Shown here: piece by piece, positions 1 through 5,018 of the stretch
Position numbering within the stretch: position 1 is the stretch's first letter
Layout: each line of letters opens with the position of its first letter
Source: Gammaproteobacteria bacterium
GTDB taxonomy: Bacteria > Pseudomonadota > Gammaproteobacteria > GRL18
Length of the DNA stretch: 10,446 bases
Reading direction: 5' to 3'
NCBI GenBank assembly: GCA_027076245.1
Contig: JALTKC010000493.1
Coordinates: 345 to 10,790 of the forward strand
Notes under the pieces: model-generated
What the model saw: only the letters and a program-made list of their open reading frames with translations
What the model was told of the DNA's origin: nothing
Database searches by the model: none
Made by a program: the position numbers and the translations under genes

Positions 1-1
1 T

Positions 2-373
2 CTTGAAAGACTTTATTTATACAGCACCGATATAAGTAAAATTGAAGGGCTGGATAATTTAAAGTCGTTAAAATATCTGGATTTAAGTTTTACTCATATC
101 ACTAAAATAGAAGGTCTTGATAATCTTGAAAACCTTTATGAATTGCGACTGGGTGATACCAAAATTCGTAAAATGGAAGGTCTGAATTATCTAAAAAATC
201 TGGTCTATCTCTATCTTAATGATACCCCAATAGAAAAGCTGGAAAACTATGAAAACATGACGAGCCTGTCTTACACTGTCACAAGAGATATGCCTAATAT
301 TACCCCAGCAGACCTTGAAGCCTTTGATGCATTTACCAACAAAAATCTGGGGCGCAGGTTAAATGCCCGTTAA
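2..373 (+). CDS. Leucine-rich repeat protein, C-terminal part (5' truncated by window edge)
   Basis: The open frame runs from the window edge to TAA at 371-373, so only the last 123 residues are present. They contain four tandem 22-residue leucine-rich repeats with a 66-bp period (2-67, 68-133, 134-199, 200-265). The consensus is LxxLxLxxTxIxKIEGLDNLxx, the SDS22/internalin-like length class, with Thr at the ladder position that is often Asn. A roughly 35-residue non-repeat cap follows and the protein ends in LNAR. LRR solenoids bind proteins, but the partner and cellular location cannot be told because the N-terminus, with any signal peptide, lies outside the window. The internal ATG at 143 falls in the middle of repeat 3 and is not a plausible start. 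The gene converges on the lysozyme-like gene with a gap of 19 bp. The repeat assignment is sure; the function is unknown. Confidence 0.85.
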   Translation, partial: LERLYLYSTDISKIEGLDNLKSLKYLDLSFTHITKIEGLDNLENLYELRLGDTKIRKMEGLNYLKNLVYLYLNDTPIEKLENYENMTSLSYTVTRDMPNITPADLEAFDAFTNKNLGRRLNAR

Positions 374-392
374 ACACTTTAACCCGTCGACA

Positions 393-1247
393 CTACCAGA
401 GAGCCAGTCCTTTGCGCCATAAGTTGGCTTCAGACTGTCTTCTTTTAACAAGACCGGATTTAGGAGACCATAGGCGTTTCATTAACAGGAACTGTTCTTC
501 TACTTCATCGAGAATGGTTTTAGCCTGCTCTTTAGGTAAACCATCGGCAGATTGTAGCCATTTCTGTATGGCCCGCATTTCTCTACGGCTGGAGCCGGAG
601 ACGCTGGCTCCTCGATTAAAAACCAGACTGACCAGTGCACATCGGCACAATCCTGGAAGCTGATCTAAGGTGGTATAGACGGAACGGGTAGTTTCATAAT
701 ATCTGGGTAAGGTTTGCCGGGTTAATACCGGCCACGCCCATTTAAAGGGGACCAGAACCCCTATCTCCTTTAGCTCCCTGGCACGGTTTTGAGTGCCTTT
801 TTTGCCAATATCCTTAACCAGTTCCTGTATAAATTCTTCAGGGAGATAATTACCCCAGCTTTGTCTGAAGTCATCTTCCGTATTAAAACGCAGATCGTAA
901 CCGACACCAATGGTAATGCCGCTGGCATGGCCGGGAAAATGCGGCCAGCGGGTTATGCTTTCATAATAGGCAAGGCCGCCGGTTTCTTCTTTGGCTATAA
1001 AGGCGATGCCTTCGGTATCCAGCAGTTCAAAAGGTTCCGGCTGAGTATCCAGCCACTCCCATAATGCCGACTCGGCAATCCCCGTAACAATCATGCCTGC
1101 CATATCCTGAGCATATTGAACAGCCCGCAGCGTTCCCCGCCCATAGTCACCATCCACCACCAACATAGCACCGACTTTATTTAAAAGGGATTGAAGTTCT
1201 GCTACAGCCTCACCCCGGTCTCCCTTTTTTAAAGTTATAAACACCAT
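393..1247 (-). CDS. Peptidoglycan-binding domain fused to GH24/pesticin-like lysozyme
   Basis: A 284-residue protein. Residues 4-67 look like a PG_binding_1 domain (LKKGDRGEAVAELQSLL, then VDGDYGRGT and a final TG..E..LW segment). Residues 80-284 look like a GH24-type muramidase: Glu87/Glu88 in KEETGG, then GITIGVGYDL with Thr112 and Asp118, and later the helix ALVSLVFNRG, which matches the conserved LVSFVFNxG helix of phage-type lysozymes. The Glu...Thr-x5-Asp order resembles the catalytic triad reported for pesticin. Predicted role: cleavage of the glycan strands of peptidoglycan. The start at 1247 has a GGGAGAG ribosome site six bases upstream. There is no Sec or Tat signal and no membrane segment, so the protein would need a holin, a secretion system or cell lysis to reach the wall. 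No phage genes adjoin it. The fold is fairly secure; the biological role is open. Confidence 0.8.
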   Translation of the reverse strand: MVFITLKKGDRGEAVAELQSLLNKVGAMLVVDGDYGRGTLRAVQYAQDMAGMIVTGIAESALWEWLDTQPEPFELLDTEGIAFIAKEETGGLAYYESITRWPHFPGHASGITIGVGYDLRFNTEDDFRQSWGNYLPEEFIQELVKDIGKKGTQNRARELKEIGVLVPFKWAWPVLTRQTLPRYYETTRSVYTTLDQLPGLCRCALVSLVFNRGASVSGSSRREMRAIQKWLQSADGLPKEQAKTILDEVEEQFLLMKRLWSPKSGLVKRRQSEANLWRKGLALW

Positions 1248-1282
1248 GTAATGCTCTCCCTGCTAAAACGCTGAATACTTGA

Positions 1283-1311
1283 GTTTTAATAATCTACTCA
1301 CATCATATCAA
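1283..1311 (-). promoter_or_regulatory. Possible promoter of the lysozyme-like gene
   Basis: On the minus strand a TTGATA hexamer (1306-1311) is followed by a 17-bp spacer and TAAAAC (1283-1288), about 35 bp before the start codon at 1247. The -35 matches sigma-70 consensus at five of six positions and the -10 at four. The region is AT-rich, so chance matches are likely. Confidence 0.3.
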
Positions 1312-1456
1312 CTCATTGCCGAAAAGTTTATCAGGTTTATAATTGAAAGAATACATTATAAATTCTGGTCTTATTGAATTAAATCATTTGCTGTTTGTCT
1401 GATATAGAACAGGGTGGGAGCATACTTTTAATGACTCTCATTTAGACGCAAATACC

Positions 1457-1566
1457 GTATCCATTAGCCGTACTCCTTGCTGAAGACGCCGTGAATCCAT
1501 CCCTGGAGGCTTTTCGGCAGCGTCCCTGCTGCCGAAACTTCATCAAGAAGCACGGCCAATGGATAC
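1457..1566. repeat. 110-bp palindromic intergenic element (MITE/REP-like), cruciform-forming
   Basis: Two 29-base arms, 1457-1485 and 1538-1566, are inverted copies matching at 25 of 29 positions; three of the four mismatches are transitions that still allow G-T pairing on one strand. Between the arms lie two more hairpins. One is TCCA/TGGA (1496-1507), extended by GCC/GGC at 1488-1490 and 1508-1510. The other is a perfect 10-bp stem TTTCGGCAGC/GCTGCCGAAA (1512-1521 and 1528-1537) with a six-base loop. The whole can fold as a long stem with a two-armed head. It carries no gene, and no clear target-site duplication is visible at its ends. It sits in the divergent gap between the lysozyme-like gene and the oxidoreductase operon. 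The core wording (GCCGTGAATCCATCC.TGG) resembles dispersed repeats I recall from marine gammaproteobacteria, but copy number cannot be seen here. Confidence 0.8.
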
Positions 1567-1587
1567 TCAGAGGTTATAAATTTCAAG

Positions 1588-1614
1588 TTGAACATATTTT
1601 AACCAAAGTATGAT
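1588..1614 (+). promoter_or_regulatory. Weak candidate promoter of the oxidoreductase operon
   Basis: TTGAAC (1588-1593) and TATGAT (1609-1614) lie 15 bp apart, about 40 bp upstream of the preferred start at 1655. The hexamers are good but the spacer is short, so this is only a candidate. It would place the in-frame ATG at 1610 inside the -10 box and therefore outside the mRNA. Confidence 0.25.
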
Positions 1615-1654
1615 CCGGCCCTGTGATATAGAAAATAACACCGTCAGGAATACT

Positions 1655-2095
1655 ATGAGAACAATTATAATTAGTTTATTATTTCACTTTATATTATTTG
1701 TGCCGCTTGCAAATGCAACAGATTCGGCAGATAAGAACAGCATACACTGGTACACCTGGTCTGACGAAGCCTTTCAAGCCGCAGAAAAAGAAAACAAACT
1801 GGTGCTTCTGGATATTGGTGCAGAATGGTGTCAGTTTTGTGCCAAAATGAAAGCTGTGACCTATAAAGACCCTGAAGTGATAAAAATAATTCAGGATAAT
1901 TATATTGCCATTTATGCTGATATTGACGATTCGGAAGATGTTAATATGTTATATGGGAAATTTGGTGTGCCGGGTACCATTATCCTCTCTCCCGATCGGG
2001 ACGAACTGACAAAGAGGCTAGGCTATATTTCTCCTCAGCAGATGCAGTGGCATTTATTAGGTAACCTGCAGGATGCTGCAGACATTCTTGAATAA
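1655..2095 (+). CDS. Exported thioredoxin-fold protein (DsbD-C/thioredoxin_7-like)
   Basis: 146 residues from the ATG at 1655, which has AGGA five bases upstream and starts a clean Sec signal peptide (MRT, hydrophobic run, PLANA, likely cut after Ala21). An in-frame ATG at 1610 would add 15 residues ahead of the signal and has no ribosome site, so it is not used here. The mature part is a thioredoxin fold: LVLLDIGAEWCQFC with the CxxC redox pair Cys59/Cys62, and the cis-proline loop FGVPGT at Pro106. The segment DEAFQAAEKENKLVLLDI resembles thioredoxin_7 proteins and the C-terminal domain of DsbD, which reduce partner disulfides in the periplasm. It is first in an operon with the Tat subunit (gap 6 bp) and the GMC enzyme, so a role in redox care of cysteines in that enzyme is possible but inferred. 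The partner is unknown. Confidence 0.85.
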   Translation: MRTIIISLLFHFILFVPLANATDSADKNSIHWYTWSDEAFQAAEKENKLVLLDIGAEWCQFCAKMKAVTYKDPEVIKIIQDNYIAIYADIDDSEDVNMLYGKFGVPGTIILSPDRDELTKRLGYISPQQMQWHLLGNLQDAADILE

Positions 2096-2101
2096 TTTAA
2101 A

Positions 2102-2647
2102 ATGAAAAGACGCGATTTTCTTCTGACATCGGGTAGCGGGCTAAGCTCACTGTCCTTATCTGGTATAGTTAATGCGGTAGTATGTTCTGACTTACCGGCA
2201 CCGGCCGTCAGGGAATTTACCCAACAGGACTGGCTCATTATTGCCGCCGTACAGAATCACCTGTTTCCATCTGAACAGCAGGCCCCCGGTGCTGTGGAAA
2301 TTCAGGCGCTGCGTTATCTGCATAATTATCTGGCCAACCCTGCCACCGATCCTGAGAATGTAAAATTTATTCACTCCGGCAGCCGCGACTTGCAGCAGTT
2401 TTCTGAAAAAAATCATACTATCCCGTTTACTCAGTTATCCATTGATGAGAGAGAAAAATTATTAAGGGAATTTGAAACCCGCCCTGAAGGCCGGCGCTGG
2501 CTGGTTACCATCCTTAATTATATCCTTGAATCATTACTGACCGATCCCGTTTACGGCGGCAACCCCGACGGTATCGGCTGGCAATGGCTGGAACACCGTG
2601 CCGGGGAGCCCCGCCCTCCTGCCAACAAACGTTACTGGCTTTTATAG
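2102..2647 (+). CDS. Gluconate 2-dehydrogenase subunit 3-like protein, Tat-exported small subunit
   Basis: 181 residues. The N-terminus MKRRDFLLTSGSG carries a twin-arginine motif (Arg3-Arg4, then Phe6-Leu7) followed by a mildly hydrophobic stretch to about residue 30. Residues 38-165 match the gluconate_2-dh3 pattern: FTQQDWLIIAAVQNHLFPS, then an xALRYLHNYL segment and a C-terminal VYGGNPDGIGWQWLEH. In gluconate, fructose, FAD-glucose and glucoside-3 dehydrogenases this small subunit pairs with the GMC catalytic subunit and supplies the Tat signal for both. It lies 6 bp after the thioredoxin gene and 15 bp before the GMC gene, as expected. No clear Shine-Dalgarno precedes it, so translation is probably coupled to the upstream gene. 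Cys28 does not sit in a proper lipobox (AVVC). The family call is confident; the substrate is not determined by this subunit. Confidence 0.88.
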   Translation: MKRRDFLLTSGSGLSSLSLSGIVNAVVCSDLPAPAVREFTQQDWLIIAAVQNHLFPSEQQAPGAVEIQALRYLHNYLANPATDPENVKFIHSGSRDLQQFSEKNHTIPFTQLSIDEREKLLREFETRPEGRRWLVTILNYILESLLTDPVYGGNPDGIGWQWLEHRAGEPRPPANKRYWLL

Positions 2648-2662
2648 GAGCTTATTCACTTA

Positions 2663-4366
2663 ATGGCTTATGATTTTGATATATGTGTCGTGGGCAGCGG
2701 TGCCGGTGCCGGCCCTGTTATTTATACTCTGGCTCATGCAGGCTATAAAGTATTAGTGCTTGAAAAAGGCCCCTGGTACACCGAACAGGACTATTTTAAG
2801 GATGAGTTAAAAACTTCCCTGCGGGGCGGTTATACTCCTGATCTGCGCGAACAGCAGCATGTAGTGGAGGTGGAAAACGATGACGGCAGCTGGCGCAGCT
2901 TTCCCACTTATCAGTCCAGCTGGAATTTCTGGAACGGCAATGTGGTGGGCGGTTCCAGTAATTTTATGAGTGGTTTTTTTCACCGCCTGAAACCCAATGA
3001 TTTTCACCTGCTGTCCAGTTACGGGCCCATTGAACGAGCCAATATCGTGGACTGGCCCATCTCCTATGACGAGATGGAGCCTTATTATGACAGGGTAGAA
3101 AAAGTTGTGGGGGTATCCGGCCGGGTGATAAATCACCCTTTTCAGGAACCGCGCAGCAGTAAGGACTTTCCCTTCCCGCCCACCGCTGAACACCCACTGG
3201 CTGGACATATTGACCGGGCCTGTGAACGTCTGGGCATTCACTCCATGCCCATGCCCAGAGCCATTCTTTCTCAGCCGGCACTGAACCGCAAAGCCTGTGT
3301 TTACAGCGGATACTGCGGCAGTTACGGCTGTGCCACCGGTGCCAAAGGCAGCTCTCGTGCAGCGCTTATTGATTCAGCTATGGCTACCGGGAATGTACAC
3401 CTGCGTCCCCATGCTATGGTGACCCATATTCACAGCGATCCACAGGGTAAGGTCTGTGCTGTGGAATATATTGATAAAGAGGATAATAAACACGCAGTCA
3501 ATGCCCGGCTTTATGTGGTGGCCGCTCAGGCTATAGAAACCAGCCGCTTATTGCTTAATTCTGTCGGCCCAAAACATCCCGACGGACTGGGCAACAATAA
3601 CGGACAGGTGGGTAAAAACCTGATTTTTGCCGGCGGTGGAGCCGGTTCAGGACGACTGAGCTATGATAAATTCTCTGACCAGCAGGTATCTGAGCTTAAG
3701 GAGTTCGGCACCTTTGTTAATCGCTCTGTTCAGGACTGGTATGAAATAAGCGATAAAGACATGTTCAAAACCGATGCGCCTCAGAAAGGCGGTACCATTG
3801 ATTTTGTTCATCTGCACCCGAATCCTGTGGCCAGAGCCAGCCGCCAAACCCGCAGTAATGGTCAGATCCTCTGGGGCAAGCCCTTAAAAAATCGTTTAAA
3901 GACACATTTTACCGGCGGTCGTTATCTTAAAGTAGAAGCCTTCTGTGACTGGCTGCCTACTGACAACTCCCATGTTTCACTGGATCCGAATGTTAAGGAT
4001 AAATGGGGTCTGCCGGTAGCCAGGATTAAGGTAGATGTGCATGTGCAGAATTTAAAAGTCGGCTGGTATCTGGCTAATAAATCGGCGGATATTATGCGTG
4101 CAATGGGGGCCGATAATGTGCTGGCATTTGCATCAGGTGCACCACCCACCAATCTGGTAGCCGGCGGCTGCAGGTTTGGCACCGATCCGGAAAAATCGGT
4201 ACTTAACCCCGATTGCCGGGTCCATGATGTAGACAATTTATACGTAACGGATGGCAGTTTTATGCCCACCGGAGGCAGTGTCCCCCATACCTGGACTATC
4301 TACGCCAATGCCTTCAGAGTGGCGGATAAACTGCTGGATCGTCTGGGCGGAGCAAAACAGGTTTAG
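2663..4366 (+). CDS. GMC-family FAD oxidoreductase, large catalytic subunit
   Basis: 567 residues, the usual length for large subunits of membrane- or periplasm-linked sugar/alcohol dehydrogenases. The N-terminal FAD site is VVGSGAGAGPV (Gly11, Gly13, with Ala16 in place of the third Gly), and the Glu of VLEKG fits the ribose-binding acid. GNVVGGSSNFMSG around residues 93-105 is the GMC signature near the flavin. Cys212, Cys218 and Cys223 (CVYSGYCGSYGCATGAKGS) lie where FAD-glucose dehydrogenases bind a 3Fe-4S cluster. The C-terminal GMC_oxred_C domain has GGCRFGTDP at 501-509 and SVPHTWTIYANA with the probable catalytic His542. The other usual catalytic His, just before the GG, seems to be Leu498. 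There is no signal peptide, so export presumably rides on the Tat small subunit encoded upstream. AGGAG lies about 11 bases before the ATG. No cytochrome c gene follows; the gene instead ends in a stop overlapping the convergent DUF4124 gene. Substrate unknown (sugar, sugar acid, glucoside or sterol-like alcohol are all possible). Confidence 0.9.
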   Translation: MAYDFDICVVGSGAGAGPVIYTLAHAGYKVLVLEKGPWYTEQDYFKDELKTSLRGGYTPDLREQQHVVEVENDDGSWRSFPTYQSSWNFWNGNVVGGSSNFMSGFFHRLKPNDFHLLSSYGPIERANIVDWPISYDEMEPYYDRVEKVVGVSGRVINHPFQEPRSSKDFPFPPTAEHPLAGHIDRACERLGIHSMPMPRAILSQPALNRKACVYSGYCGSYGCATGAKGSSRAALIDSAMATGNVHLRPHAMVTHIHSDPQGKVCAVEYIDKEDNKHAVNARLYVVAAQAIETSRLLLNSVGPKHPDGLGNNNGQVGKNLIFAGGGAGSGRLSYDKFSDQQVSELKEFGTFVNRSVQDWYEISDKDMFKTDAPQKGGTIDFVHLHPNPVARASRQTRSNGQILWGKPLKNRLKTHFTGGRYLKVEAFCDWLPTDNSHVSLDPNVKDKWGLPVARIKVDVHVQNLKVGWYLANKSADIMRAMGADNVLAFASGAPPTNLVAGGCRFGTDPEKSVLNPDCRVHDVDNLYVTDGSFMPTGGSVPHTWTIYANAFRVADKLLDRLGGAKQV

Positions 4367-4920
4367 CGTAAAGCGGGTTTTTGCGCCGGAGGCCTGACGA
4401 TTGGCGGCCGGTTATTGGGCGGACGTGAACCGGGCGGTCTGCTGCCCGGTGGCTTGCCGAGAGGGGGGCGTGAACCCGGTGGCCGAGGTCTTAAAGGCGG
4501 ACGGCCATAAGCCGGAATTGTCCAGTAAACATCATAACCATTATTGTTGTTATTATTCTCCTGTGGAGTATGAGCGTTTCTTAAGCGCTCCAGCTCCAGT
4601 TCTCTTTCAGTTTGCAGACGCATGGCACGTTCAGCTTCCAGTTTACGTTCCAGGGCCCGCTGCCGATCTTTCTCCTGATCCTTGATGATTATTTTTTCCA
4701 GCTTTTTCTGACGTTCAGCTTCCTCTTCCGGTGACAGTTTTTTTATTTTATGAACATTTTTTAATGGCTTATCCGGTTTTACTTGATCGGTAAACACAGG
4801 CACCCCTTCCTTGCCCTGGTACTCATAAATTTTCTGTACCTCTCCAGCAAAAAGGCTGCCTGCCGATAACACACTAACAAGCAGGGATAAAAATAATAAA
4901 ACAGAATAAAATTGCATCAT
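4363..4920 (-). CDS. Secreted DUF4124-type protein with coiled coil and proline-rich repeat tail
   Basis: 185 residues with four parts. Residues 1-25 are a Sec signal peptide (LLFLSLLVSVLSAGSLFA, cut likely before Gly26). Residues 27-60 resemble DUF4124: VQKIYEYQGKEGVPVFTDQ, the short beta motif of many gammaproteobacterial envelope proteins. Residues 62-116 are highly charged and helical (EEEAERQKKLEK through ERELELERLR), a probable coiled coil. After a run of six Asn comes a basic proline-rich tail. An extracytoplasmic, perhaps wall-associated, location is inferred; no enzymatic residues are seen. Two ATG codons stand in tandem at 4920 and 4917 and neither has a strong ribosome site. The stop (4363-4365) overlaps that of the GMC gene (4364-4366), so there is no room for a terminator between them. 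Function unknown. Confidence 0.82.
   Translation of the reverse strand: MMQFYSVLLFLSLLVSVLSAGSLFAGEVQKIYEYQGKEGVPVFTDQVKPDKPLKNVHKIKKLSPEEEAERQKKLEKIIIKDQEKDRQRALERKLEAERAMRLQTERELELERLRNAHTPQENNNNNNGYDVYWTIPAYGRPPLRPRPPGSRPPLGKPPGSRPPGSRPPNNRPPIVRPPAQKPALR
4381..4485 (-). repeat. Seven tandem 15-bp units coding (R/K)PPxx pentapeptides
   Basis: Residues 146-180 of the DUF4124-type protein read RPPGS, RPPLG, KPPGS, RPPGS, RPPNN, RPPIV, RPPAQ: seven exact pentads with invariant Pro-Pro. Codons vary between units (CCG, CCA, CCC and CCT are mixed), so the pattern is kept at protein level and is not a fresh DNA duplication. Such a stretch should form a stiff, basic polyproline-II rod. The three PPG triplets are of the type that makes ribosomes depend on EF-P. 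Confidence 0.85.
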
Positions 4921-5018
4921 AAAGTTATAATAAGCCTAATATTTCAAAAAATAAACTACTAAATAATAATCCTTTTGCTATCATTACAAACTAAACAAAC
5001 CTTTCTCCAAGAGCTTAT

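Noticed and set aside
143..373. A complete 76-residue gene starting at the ATG at 143
   Set aside because: The frame is open to the window edge and the ATG lies inside the third of four in-register leucine-rich repeats, so it is an internal Met.
1511..1540. Rho-independent terminator from the perfect 10-bp stem
   Set aside because: The stem is not followed by a T run on either strand, no gene ends just before it, and it is nested inside the larger inverted-repeat element.
1610..1654. In-frame upstream ATG that would lengthen the thioredoxin-like protein by 15 residues
   Set aside because: It lacks a ribosome site, would bury the signal peptide behind a polar extension, and the ATG at 1655 has AGGA at good spacing.
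2174..2190. Lipoprotein signal (AVVC, Cys28) in the small dehydrogenase subunit
   Set aside because: The residue before Cys is Val instead of Gly/Ala/Ser, and the twin-arginine motif with family context explains the N-terminus better.
2807..3281. Long minus-strand open frames inside the GMC gene
   Set aside because: They have no ribosome sites or recognisable protein features and lie opposite a gene with clear family motifs, so they are shadows.
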